Part shown: piece by piece, positions 35,315 through 42,768 of the stretch
How positions within the stretch are numbered: the stretch's first letter is position 1
How the letters are laid out: each line of letters begins with the position of its first letter
Assembly (NCBI GenBank): GCA_020073385.1
Contig: JAIQFH010000001.1
Span: forward strand, 434,001-498,000
Source of the DNA: Terriglobia bacterium
Lineage (GTDB): Bacteria; Acidobacteriota; Terriglobia; Terriglobales; Acidobacteriaceae
Length of the DNA stretch: 64,000 bases
Direction: 5' to 3'
Made by a program: the position numbers and the translations under genes
The notes under the pieces: model-generated
Database searches by the model: none
What the model saw: the letters and a program-made list of their open reading frames with translations, nothing else
What the model was told of the DNA's origin: nothing

Positions 35315-36085
35315 ATGCAAGATCGCTGGGAGGGATGCGTGTCGGTAATCGTGCCGGTCTACAACGAGGTGCTCCATCTCGAGGAGCTCTTACAGGCCGT
35401 TCTGGCTTCTCCTGTCAAGAAACAGGTCGTTATCGTGGACGATGGTTCAACCGACGGCACTCGCGAGAAGTTGCTTGCGCTTCCGCAGCGCGAAGACGTC
35501 ACCATCGTGTTCCACGAAAAGAACTGCGGCAAGGGAGCTTCGATTCGCACCGCTCTCGCCTACGCACGAGGCGAATACATTCTGATCCAGGATTCGGACC
35601 TGGAGTACGATCCCACGGATTATCCTGCGTTGTTAGCGCCCTTGGAGCAGGGAAGAGCGAATGTTGTTTATGGTGTCAGGCAGGATCACCCTGAGCGCGG
35701 TCTCCGATTCTTCCTCGGAGCCAAACTTTTAACCCACCTCACGAACCTCCTTTACGGCACTAGAATTCACGACGAGGCTACGTGCTACAAAGTCTTTCGA
35801 AGCTCATCGCTTGCGCGCTTGCGACTGGATTGCCACCGTTTTGAGTTTTGCCCGGAGGTCACGTCGAAGCTTTGCCGCATGGGGGAGAGAATCGAGGAAG
35901 TCCCGATCTCGTACCATCCCCGATCCGCGGAAGAAGGCAAGAAGATCCGTCTATCCGATGGCTGGCTGGCAATCTGGACTCTTATTCGTTATCGCTTCCT
36001 TCCGCGCCGCCGCTGGCTACAGAGCCCGCAGGAACTTCAGCCTGCTCCGTTCGCGGTCAGTTTTTCGCGGGTGCCGGAGGAGTAG
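35315..36085 (+). CDS. GT2-family glycosyltransferase
   Basis: The ATG at 35315 is chosen because AAGGA lies at good spacing upstream; in-frame GTG codons at 35249 and 35273 would lengthen it. The 256-residue product begins with VSVIVPVYNEVLHLEEL, then VVIVDDGSTDGTRE, NCGKGASIRTAL and the metal-binding QDSDLEYDPTDYP, the full GT2 pattern of polyprenyl-phosphate sugar transferases. HDEATCYKVFR follows. No C-terminal membrane domain is present. It diverges from the GT2 gene at 34284 and converges on the GT39-like gene. A polyprenyl-phosphate sugar made here could be the donor for that membrane protein, which is inferred. Confidence 0.9.
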   Translation: MQDRWEGCVSVIVPVYNEVLHLEELLQAVLASPVKKQVVIVDDGSTDGTREKLLALPQREDVTIVFHEKNCGKGASIRTALAYARGEYILIQDSDLEYDPTDYPALLAPLEQGRANVVYGVRQDHPERGLRFFLGAKLLTHLTNLLYGTRIHDEATCYKVFRSSSLARLRLDCHRFEFCPEVTSKLCRMGERIEEVPISYHPRSAEEGKKIRLSDGWLAIWTLIRYRFLPRRRWLQSPQELQPAPFAVSFSRVPEE

Positions 36086-36128
36086 CTCAGGAACGCCTTC
36101 AGACCGGGTGCTGTTCGCGCACGCCAAC

Positions 36129-37817
36129 TCACCGTTTCCCACCATCCAGCTGGTTCATTGGAATTTCGATGTCGTGAGGTAAGGTCAGCATTCGAATTTT
36201 CAGTACGCCGCCCTGGGGAGGCGTCCAGTTTTTCTTTTCATAAAGCAGCAGATTCTCACCCCTCCACCGGGGTTCGTTCGTCGTGACCGGGAAGCGTCCC
36301 AATTCCGTGAAATCGTCGCCACGCAGCTGTTCCCGGAGATTGCGCTGCGAATCGAAGCGTATCGCAAGGTTCTGCGACACCACCGCAAAGCGAACTCCGT
36401 ACTGCCGGAGGGCCTCAGCCACCTGTTCCTTGCTGTGCAGCAATTCCTCGCTGCCTGCGCCTGGCCGAATATCGTCGGCGTAGAGCACCTTGCGCAAAAT
36501 CACGAATCGCCTGCCCGGATCCAGAGCCCGAACAAAAAACACAAAATTTCCCGGTACGGGGCCATCAAAAAGGATGATTCCCGTGTCGTAACCTTTCACG
36601 ATTCGGGATGCAATTTCCTTATATCCGCTGATATACGGCCTCTCGTAGCCCCACGCCGGAATTAACAGAATCACAATCAATACAGCCGCTGCGGTCCGCA
36701 TCGCCACCCTCATCGGACCGGACCGGAAGAATCGGGTGATCAGCCCAACCGCGAAGTACACCAGAGGCGGAAACCAATAAACCGCGAAGCGGGGTTCCCT
36801 TTGCCCGAACCAGCTGAATGTCAGATAGCCCGACAGTAGCCAGCACCCCATGATGGCTGTCCGTCTGGGCACATCCCAGCGGAATGCCAGCGCCGCTCCC
36901 AGCAAGGCCAAGACCAGCAGGGTAGGTGGCAAAGAACTGGGCAACGTCTGAGCGTAATACGTGATGCGCTCCCATCCGCTCATCCGGTGTGAACCCAGAT
37001 CATTGGCGACTGCCTTCCCTTGCAGGAACATCATTAGCGTTAGGAAAGGCCCGGCAAGCACCGCGACGATCGCCGTGAATACCACGGCATCGCGTGAAAT
37101 GATCCGTTTCCACTGGCCCGTGACCAGCAAGCTCAACACGCAGAACACCAACAGATAAACGCTGGTTTGCTTGCACAGCAGCGCCGCACTCAGCCAGAGC
37201 GCCGCCAGATAGAGCGATCTCTTTCGATGCTGTTCCAGATATCCGATCCAGTGTCGGATCGCCGCCACGCCCAGCGCCAGCGACGGAATCTCCAGCATGA
37301 CGCTCTTCTCGAAGAGAAGCATCATCGGCAGAAGTCCCAGTGCGGCGCTGCAGATCCCGGCGGTATAAGAGTCCAGCGTTTCCTCGACCAGCCGAAACCA
37401 CTGATACAACAGCAGAACGCAAAAAAGCAGCACGGTAAGCCGGGCGGAAACCACGGAAGGTCCCAGCACCAGAAAACTCAATCCTTCAAAGATGTAGAAC
37501 AGAGGAGGCCAGTGCAGAATGGCGACCGCTGGATATTGCGCGTAATACCGGTACGCATATTGCACTGGATGTCGAATGGGAAGATCGCGAAATGCGTCGG
37601 CGATAAATAAGCCGGTGACGGCGTGCTGGGCTTCGTCGACGTTGTAGTCGAATTCGCCAATCCGAATATCGCGAGCGGCAACCACGCAAACCAGGGCAAT
37701 GCTGCCCAATAGCCAAAGCCAACGCGTCCAGGTTCCGGACCGAGCTTTCGCGGCGGCGCTCTGCCCGGCATCTTTCTCTGGTTGTGTCACGCCTGCATGC
37801 GTTTCCACCGCTTCCAT
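36129..37817 (-). CDS. GT39-like membrane glycosyltransferase
   Basis: The 562-residue product has a cytoplasmic N-terminal tail of about 30 residues, then about eleven hydrophobic segments to residue 400, then a soluble C-terminal domain of about 140 residues. The first loop contains EFDYNVDEAQHAVTG, the acidic loop expected for PMT/ArnT-type (GT39/GT83) enzymes, which use polyprenyl-phosphate sugars on the periplasmic face. HWPPLFY near residue 100 is also typical. It converges with the GT2 gene at 35315, which could make its donor. Function in polymer modification is inferred; a polymerase role is not excluded. Confidence 0.82.
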   Translation of the reverse strand: MEAVETHAGVTQPEKDAGQSAAAKARSGTWTRWLWLLGSIALVCVVAARDIRIGEFDYNVDEAQHAVTGLFIADAFRDLPIRHPVQYAYRYYAQYPAVAILHWPPLFYIFEGLSFLVLGPSVVSARLTVLLFCVLLLYQWFRLVEETLDSYTAGICSAALGLLPMMLLFEKSVMLEIPSLALGVAAIRHWIGYLEQHRKRSLYLAALWLSAALLCKQTSVYLLVFCVLSLLVTGQWKRIISRDAVVFTAIVAVLAGPFLTLMMFLQGKAVANDLGSHRMSGWERITYYAQTLPSSLPPTLLVLALLGAALAFRWDVPRRTAIMGCWLLSGYLTFSWFGQREPRFAVYWFPPLVYFAVGLITRFFRSGPMRVAMRTAAAVLIVILLIPAWGYERPYISGYKEIASRIVKGYDTGIILFDGPVPGNFVFFVRALDPGRRFVILRKVLYADDIRPGAGSEELLHSKEQVAEALRQYGVRFAVVSQNLAIRFDSQRNLREQLRGDDFTELGRFPVTTNEPRWRGENLLLYEKKNWTPPQGGVLKIRMLTLPHDIEIPMNQLDGGKR

Positions 37818-38179
37818 CGTGCTCTGCTCCCGATCAGAAAAGCCTTACCATGGTCACCAGCCACTCATTGCCCCAAGCGGGTGCGCGACAGTGCACCGGT
37901 GCTAATTCATATTCATATGATGGTTCTTGTGGCTCACATGTTGGTGATCGTGCACCACGAGTTGGGGGGGACCGTCGTTTGCGACTCTCATGGGTCCCAA
38001 ACGTGGATCGGCTTCAGGTTGTTGCCTAACATTGTCGCCGATGATCGGCGTCCTGACAACGCCGTTGTTTAGGATTCGTAGCCAGATCCCGCGTCCATCA
38101 ACCGGTCTGGGCCCCTGATTCCAAAGGATCTGTCCATGAACTTCCGGAAAATTGTTAGGGCCGTCGCGTGCCGTCGAGC
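37818..38179. other. Intergenic region without a convincing gene
   Basis: Two overlapping frames here on opposite strands (37782-38072 forward and 37902-38210 reverse) have no plausible start context, no recognisable domain and unnatural composition, so neither is annotated. The stretch probably holds the promoter of the leftward GT39-like gene. Confidence 0.4.
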
Positions 38180-38530
38180 CTAACTCCCTTTCTTCAACTG
38201 CTGTTTCCACCCTAGCACCCTCGCCTTGGCTCCCTCCGCCTCGGCTTCGGGAATCATGCCCTTTTTCTGGTACAGGACCGACAGGCTGGTGTGCGCGAGT
38301 ACATCGTCAGGATCGATTTCGGCGATTCTCTTGGCCACCTCAATCGCCTCATCGAAGCGCTGCAAATCCTGCAGCGCCCGCGCCAATCCGTGCATGGCCT
38401 CGGTAAAGGTCGGGTCGGCGCTCAGTGACTCTTGATAGGCTGCAACCGCTCGCTCCAGATGTCCCTCTGCCATGAGATCCAGAGCCGAATAGTAGAGGTC
38501 CTCAGCCTTCTGGGTGTTTGCGTCAGTCAT
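38180..38530 (-). CDS. Tetratricopeptide repeat protein
   Basis: The 116-residue product (from the ATG at 38530; a GTG at 38563 would add 11 residues) consists of about three TPR units. The signature AVAAYQESLSADPTFTEAMHGLARAL lies in two adjoining repeats, followed by FDEAIEVAKRIAEIDPDDVLAHTSLSVLY. No signal peptide or other domain is present. TPR units bind partner proteins; no partner is suggested by the neighbours. The length is short and complete. Confidence 0.8.
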   Translation of the reverse strand: MTDANTQKAEDLYYSALDLMAEGHLERAVAAYQESLSADPTFTEAMHGLARALQDLQRFDEAIEVAKRIAEIDPDDVLAHTSLSVLYQKKGMIPEAEAEGAKARVLGWKQQLKKGS

Positions 38531-38660
38531 GCGGAGATCAAGGCAGAGCTTGGATTCTAACACGATGGAATGTGAGGAGAGCCGCCCCGGCCAAGCTCAT
38601 GTGGGGACAGCCGCCATCGGCTGTCCAGCCGCGCAGCGGCGAATCCTTCGTGTACCGAAG

Positions 38661-38684
38661 CCTGCCCTGAGCATAGTCGAAGGG
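38661..38684 (-). repeat. Dispersed CCCTTCG...CAGGGCAGG repeat, copy 1
   Basis: In the reverse orientation this reads CCCTTCGACTATGCTCAGGG followed by CAGG. It matches the copies near 42169, 44395, 47131 and 48194. The core is palindromic (CCCTTCGA with a CTCAGGG partner). It is intergenic, between the TPR gene and a small gene. Confidence 0.65.
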
Positions 38685-38709
38685 TGCCTTTTGTGGTTAT
38701 GATTACGCC

Positions 38710-38943
38710 ATGCGCAACAAGATCCGCTTCCTTTGGAATGCTACTCGCGGCCATCGCCTGGCCCCTTGGCGTAGCCCGTACCTTCTCTGGCGCATCGAAA
38801 CTTACACGGGCGTGAAAATGAAGCAGATCGGCTTCGTGGAGTTCTGGGAATTCATGTGGCGCGAGCGTCACGAACTCTGGCGCTTCCTCCGCTGGACCGG
38901 TGAGATGGAACGCTACGCCCATCCCAAACCGAAAAATCCGTGA
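38710..38943 (+). CDS. Small uncharacterised protein
   Basis: The 77-residue product is rich in Trp and Arg (NATRGHRLAPWRSPYLLWRI, then EFWEFMWRERHELWRFLRW) and contains no signal peptide or recognised domain. The patterned aromatic and basic residues look like a real folded or membrane-surface protein rather than random translation. The frame is complete and flanked by repeats on both sides. I recall similar short proteins in acidobacterial genomes but cannot verify it here. Function unknown. Confidence 0.6.
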   Translation: MRNKIRFLWNATRGHRLAPWRSPYLLWRIETYTGVKMKQIGFVEFWEFMWRERHELWRFLRWTGEMERYAHPKPKNP

Positions 38944-38982
38944 TTCCTCTGTGCCCTCTGTGGTGAAAGCTTTGGTGGAAGA

Positions 38983-39052
38983 GCGGCGCTTTAGCGCCGC
39001 GTTCAGCGCGATTGAATGAGGGCTTTAGCCCCCGTGGGCGCGTTAAGCGCCC
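38983..39052. terminator. Three successive hairpins at the end of the SAM hydrolase gene
   Basis: GCGGCGC-ttta-GCGCCGC (38983-39000), GGGC-ttta-GCCC (39020-39031) and GGGCGC-gttaa-GCGCCC (39036-39052) follow one another. The last overlaps the stop codon of the leftward SAM hydrolase gene. The cluster lies between convergent genes and could act as a two-way terminator; it also belongs to the CTTTAGC palindrome family. Confidence 0.45.
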
Positions 39053-39870
39053 TTGCCCGCTGCCGTCGCCCCGCCGAGTTGCACGGTAACCTCTGCGCCC
39101 TTGCCCGCTCCCGTAAGTTGCGCCGCCGGAGCCCGGTTCGCAACGATCTCCAGATATCCCATGCTCCCGAGAATTCCAAAAACCTCTCCGGGCCCGCCCT
39201 CGGCATAAGCGCTGCGAATCCCCGTGATCTCTTTGCTTCCCACAACAATCTTGAACGCCGCCTTGCCCGAAAACAGAGCGGGCGCATCATCCGGTGTGAT
39301 ATTCGTGATCAGGTTCCCGAAGCGATCCACCTTCAGCACCACGGCCCTCAGCTTGTTTTCCCCCGTAGGCTTAGGTTTTGGCGCGGCGAACTTCACGTAA
39401 TCCTCAATCTCATCCCCGAACTTGTGCGAGTCCACCATTTTCGCCAGGTACGCCGCCACCGGCGCAAACACGTCTCGCGCATGGAAGGTATTGCTCACCG
39501 GCTGATGGAAGTAGTGATCTGACGTGACGTGCCGCACATGAATCCGCTCCTCCTTCGCGTACACCATCGAAAGCACGCCATTGTCAGGAGCGACAAAGTG
39601 GTACCCGTCGCTGGACGCAATAATCGGCCGCCGCGTTGTTCCTACTCCCGGATCGACCACCACCATGTGCACGGTCCCGGTAGGGAAATACGAATACGTC
39701 TGCGAGATCGCAATCGCGCCGTCGAGCACATCGAACGCCTGCACCGCGTGCGATATATCGACGATCGCCGCCTCCGGCACAATGTCGAGAATGACGCCCT
39801 TCACGGCGCCCACAAAATGATCGTTGGTCCCAAAATCAGTAGTAAGAGTGATGATCGGACGATGCGCCAA
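39043..39870 (-). CDS. S-adenosyl-L-methionine hydroxide adenosyltransferase (SAM hydrolase, DUF62)
   Basis: A TTG at 39870 with GAGGA 5 nt upstream gives 275 residues, the usual family length; a longer frame to 40032 would add 54 unconvincing residues. Motifs are TLTTDFGTNDHFVGAVKG at the start, VVVDPGVGTTR, VAPDNGVLS and FHARDVFAPVAAYLA. The family cleaves SAM with water (as hydroxide) to adenosine and methionine and is related to the chlorinase/fluorinase enzymes. C-terminal domain residues DRFGNLITNI are also typical. A lone gene, with no link to neighbours evident. Confidence 0.92.
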   Translation of the reverse strand: MAHRPIITLTTDFGTNDHFVGAVKGVILDIVPEAAIVDISHAVQAFDVLDGAIAISQTYSYFPTGTVHMVVVDPGVGTTRRPIIASSDGYHFVAPDNGVLSMVYAKEERIHVRHVTSDHYFHQPVSNTFHARDVFAPVAAYLAKMVDSHKFGDEIEDYVKFAAPKPKPTGENKLRAVVLKVDRFGNLITNITPDDAPALFSGKAAFKIVVGSKEITGIRSAYAEGGPGEVFGILGSMGYLEIVANRAPAAQLTGAGKGAEVTVQLGGATAAGKGA

Positions 39871-40180
39871 CTTGATCCTCGCTGGAAGACAGAATGATCC
39901 CTGTACCCGCGAAGTTAATTGTCCGGGAAGCTGTGCGTCAAGGCACTGAGGTAATAACCGGGCTGTGCGTTCACCTTTGAAACTGAGGGCTCCGCTGAAA
40001 AGCCAGCCACGACGAGGCGTGACCTGCATCACTGACTGCCACTCCGGTTTGTCTCACAATGGCCAAGATTTCCGCCTCCCAAAGGTACGCCCCGTCGCGG
40101 GACGCCAACCCTTGAAGGCAAAAAAGTAGTTTCCCACGCGCTCCATTCAACCCAGGTTTGTTTCTCGGCTGAGGTGACCC
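39871..40180. other. Divergent intergenic region
   Basis: About 310 bp separate the leftward SAM hydrolase gene from the rightward peptidoglycan-binding protein gene. A longer in-frame reading of the hydrolase covers part of it but is not favoured. Promoters for both genes are expected; no boxes were assigned. Confidence 0.35.
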
Positions 40181-40975
40181 ATGAACTACGTATTCTTGAA
40201 TCGCGGATGCGTCTTGCCGGCCGTTGGAGTTTTACAGTTGCTGCTCAATCGGCAAGGAGCGCACCTGGAAGTGGACGGTATTTTCGGTCAACGCACTGAG
40301 TCAGCAGTTCGACAATTTCAACGCAGTCACAGGCTTGAAGTCGATGGCGTGGTTGGTGAGCAAACATGGCCTCGGCTGGTTGGCGACGAGGACCTGCAAA
40401 TCGCGGATTGTGTCGATATCACCGATCCTAGCCTGCTGCGCTTGGAAGCCACTGATCTGTTGCTTACGGGTGGCTCCCCGTTCCTGATCGGAGGAATGTG
40501 CAATGGAGTAGAACAGGCCGTGCAACAGATCACCGCGGGTATTCGGGGGAAAGTATTCCTGCTTCGTTTTCACGGACACGGAAATGTCGGGGCCGCCGGA
40601 GTGGGCTTCGGGGAAGGTACATTGGACTCGAACGGGACCAAAATCAATATGTATGGTGAAAAATCGGACATTGATACCTATAACCTCGATGAAGTTCGGC
40701 CCTATCTGGCAAGGCTGCGTGGCATCTTCGGCCCCTACGGAAATATCCAGTTCATGCACTGTAAGACCGGTCGCGGTACAACTGGCCTCGCTTTGCTGAA
40801 GAACATCGCACAAATCGTCGGCGTACCTGTGACGGCAGCGGTGAATACCCAATACGGATCGGGTATCAAAACGTTCAAGTTTGAAGGTCCAACCCAGACC
40901 GCATGTCCCCCGGGTATGAATCTGAAAACTTGGTGCACCTCGCGACGGCAGTTCGCGTGCATGTCTCTGGCCTGA
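40181..40975 (+). CDS. Peptidoglycan-binding domain fused to caspase-like (DUF4347/CHAT-like) domain
   Basis: The 264-residue product has an N-terminal PG_binding_1 domain (about 10-67: VGVLQLLLNRQGAHLEVDG, FGQRTESAVRQFQ, DGVVGEQTW). The C-terminal domain has FHGHGN (130-135) and FMHCKTGRGTTGLALLKNIA (191-210), which fit the His and Cys dyad of clan CD cysteine peptidases such as the DUF4347, gingipain and CHAT families (His131 or His133, and Cys194). No signal peptide is visible, so the export route is unclear. GAGGTG precedes the ATG. It stands alone in a repeat-rich region. Proteolytic activity is an inference from two motifs. Confidence 0.72.
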   Translation: MNYVFLNRGCVLPAVGVLQLLLNRQGAHLEVDGIFGQRTESAVRQFQRSHRLEVDGVVGEQTWPRLVGDEDLQIADCVDITDPSLLRLEATDLLLTGGSPFLIGGMCNGVEQAVQQITAGIRGKVFLLRFHGHGNVGAAGVGFGEGTLDSNGTKINMYGEKSDIDTYNLDEVRPYLARLRGIFGPYGNIQFMHCKTGRGTTGLALLKNIAQIVGVPVTAAVNTQYGSGIKTFKFEGPTQTACPPGMNLKTWCTSRRQFACMSLA

Positions 40976-41802
40976 GCGACTGGCCGCTTTGGGCGGTTCC
41001 CTTTCGCGGCCCAGTCGGCGGCTGGCCCACCCTCTCGGCGGGTAGCCCATCTGGCGGGTGGCCCTGCGGTGGCTCATCCTTTTCAACCTAAGTACAGATT
41101 AGGGTGGCCCATCCGCCTTTCGCAAAGGGTGGGCATTCCCAATTCTGAACCACGTGGGATTTTGACGTTGCCCTTTTTCGTCTCGAACTATTTCAGACAG
41201 TCGATGAACTGCATGCGCTATAGGGAGAGAGCATCGAATCCCACCCTTTGCAAAAAAACTTAAGAGATGGCCACCCGCGGACAAATCGGGAAGGGCACGA
41301 ATTTAACTCGTGCCGAAATGGGATGATATCAAAACACCGGCTTTAGCCGCCGAGGTGCGCTGTTGGCGATCTCGTATCTGCAGGGGGCGAACCCCGGCGG
41401 CTAAAGCCGAACTTCCTGTGAAGCCGTATCGGCACGACTATAAGTCGTGCCCTTCCCAGTTTTCTTTCGGCGCGGCCTCCAGCAGCGGGACTCGCGGGTG
41501 GCCCACCTTTGATCTCTTTGGATGGTGCCACTACTGAGGGTGGCCAATCCTTGCGTTCTTTGCAAGGGTGGGAACCTCGACCGATACGTTCTTAGGATTT
41601 TGGTTTGAGGGTAAAGTCCGTGCTTCTCACAGAACGCGAAAGGATGCGGCACCCGCTTAAAGGAATAGTGTCTACAGAAATCAGAACCAATTTGCCTGTC
41701 CCACCCGCGGTCAACATTCACCGGTTCGGGCTGATGCTGGCAAGGCCCTTCATCAACTCTCGCGAGTGCGTTCTTTCTTTACTGGTTTTCTTTCGAGGGT
41801 GA
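40976..41802. other. Repeat-rich intergenic region
   Basis: This 827 bp stretch contains no convincing gene. It holds several imperfect copies of a GGTGGCCCA(C/T)C-like word (for example 41021-41080, 41102-41112, 41497-41507) and the nested palindromic element at 41288-41457. Small frames here have no start context or domain. Confidence 0.5.
41288..41457. repeat. Nested palindromic element
   Basis: An outer 28-bp inverted repeat (41288-41315 against 41430-41457, 24 of 28 positions matching) encloses an inner perfect 15-bp inverted repeat: CGGCTTTAGCCGCCG at 41338-41352 and its complement CGGCGGCTAAAGCCG at 41395-41409. Each outer arm can itself fold (GGCACGA with TCGTGCC). The inner core is the GGCTTTAGCC word seen at several other intergenic places. 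This is consistent with a composite REP- or MITE-type element. Confidence 0.65.
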
Positions 41803-42042
41803 TTATGCTTGAGCGGCAACCTTGTATTGGGACATGACACCCCATTCTGAGAACACAAAACCGTCTTCAGTCGCGTACACCTCAATCCCTTCTGACCATG
41901 CGTCTTCAATGTTCATTTTGAAGTGCGCCATGACATCCGCCCGGTGAAAGTGCTTGTACGGATCAGCTGCATCGTTGGCAAAAGCTTCAGCCAGGCGCTG
42001 CAAGTTTTTCCGCGTGACCTTGATTGCTACTGTATCTTCCAT
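41803..42042 (-). CDS. Small hypothetical protein
   Basis: From the ATG at 42042 (GGTGGGG upstream) the product is 79 residues, MEDTVAIKVTRKNLQRLAEA onward. It is acidic and aromatic with no signal peptide (YKHFHRADVMAHF, DAWSEGIEVYATEDGF). The composition is that of a small folded cytosolic protein. A longer frame to 42117 adds an unconvincing cysteine-rich start. No family was recognised and no operon partner is present. Confidence 0.6.
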   Translation of the reverse strand: MEDTVAIKVTRKNLQRLAEAFANDAADPYKHFHRADVMAHFKMNIEDAWSEGIEVYATEDGFVFSEWGVMSQYKVAAQA

Positions 42043-42168
42043 GCCCCACCCCCATGCACAGGCTAGCAACCTGCAAGCAACTCCACATCGCACGATGGTG
42101 TGATTGCAATGTCTCAAAGGTGGGGTCTCGCCCCCGCGGTGCCGATGCTGCCACTAGTTTGCAGAGGT

Positions 42169-42192
42169 CCTTCGATAAGTTCAGGGCAGGCT
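42169..42192 (+). repeat. Dispersed CCCTTCG...CAGGGCAGG repeat, diverged copy 2
   Basis: CCTTCGATAAGTTCAGGGCA followed by GGCT is a diverged copy of the family seen at 44395, 47131 and 48194. Confidence 0.55.
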
Positions 42193-42238
42193 CTTGAGTC
42201 GCAAAAAACGACCTCAAAATCCGCTTCCCGGTCGGTGG

Positions 42239-42269
42239 CCCACTCAAGCCCGATTTTGGCTTGAGTGGG
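42239..42269. terminator. Perfect 12-bp hairpin
   Basis: CCCACTCAAGCC (42239-42250) and GGCTTGAGTGGG (42258-42269) form a perfect stem with a 7-nt loop. On the forward strand it is followed by GCTTTTCC, a weak T-tract. No forward gene ends directly before it, so it may belong to a repeat rather than to a transcript end. Confidence 0.35.
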
Positions 42270-42621
42270 GCTTTTCCACAGCCCCAACATGTGACATCTG
42301 ACCTTGCGCACAGCCCCGCAATCGCGCGATCATCGTCGAGGCCGTGACGGTAGGCCGAGAGCGCATAAGTCGCGTTCCGGAAGTTATCCCGCGAGCCCGA
42401 AGCGTAAGTTCTTTGATATCAAGATTTTGCCCGCAAGTGATTGAGCCCCAGGATTTAATTTGCGATGTCCCGCTAACTCAATGATTCCAGAGATCGAGGG
42501 GGGAGGGGGGTACCCTCCCAACAATCAGCCACTCCCATTTCGGGAACGGGTAGCAGAATCAATTCTCCAAAGAAATCAACAGCAGGGGCGATCGTGAGCA
42601 GATCTCTGCTCGGATTGTGTA

Positions 42622-42645
42622 GGGACGGACGCCTTCGTCCGTCCC
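42622..42645. repeat. GGGACGGAC palindrome
   Basis: GGGACGGACG and CGTCCGTCCC form a perfect 10-bp stem around cctt. The same outer arms bound the longer elements at 44386-44438 and 48185-48237, so this is a short version lacking the inner repeat. Confidence 0.55.
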
Positions 42646-42710
42646 GAGAGGGAAGCCGAGCGTGTCGAGCTGCAACCGCGAGCTTCGAGCTACGCTGATG
42701 TGAACCTGAG

Positions 42711-42768
42711 AGCTGAAAGCTGAAAGCTGAAAGCTGAAAGCTGAGAGCTGAAAGCTAGAAGCTGGAAG
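42711..42768. repeat. Heptad tandem repeat (AGCTGAA)
   Basis: About eight copies of a 7-bp unit, AGCTGAA with occasional AGCTGAG or AGCTAGA variants, run to within the 3' end of the monooxygenase gene. The last units encode its C-terminal residues near the stop codon. Such short repeats change copy number by slippage, so the C-terminus may vary between strains. Confidence 0.6.

Larger units (their letters stand above)
42043..42754. other. Repeat-rich intergenic region
   Basis: This 712 bp stretch holds a dispersed-repeat copy, a perfect 12-bp hairpin, a purine-rich run near 42498-42510, a GGGACGGAC hairpin and a heptad tandem repeat, each annotated separately. No convincing gene is seen. Confidence 0.5.

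Noticed and set aside
37902-38210. 102-residue reverse frame upstream of the GT39-like gene
   Set aside because: It overlaps the 3' end of the TPR gene, has no ribosome-binding site, and no recognisable sequence.
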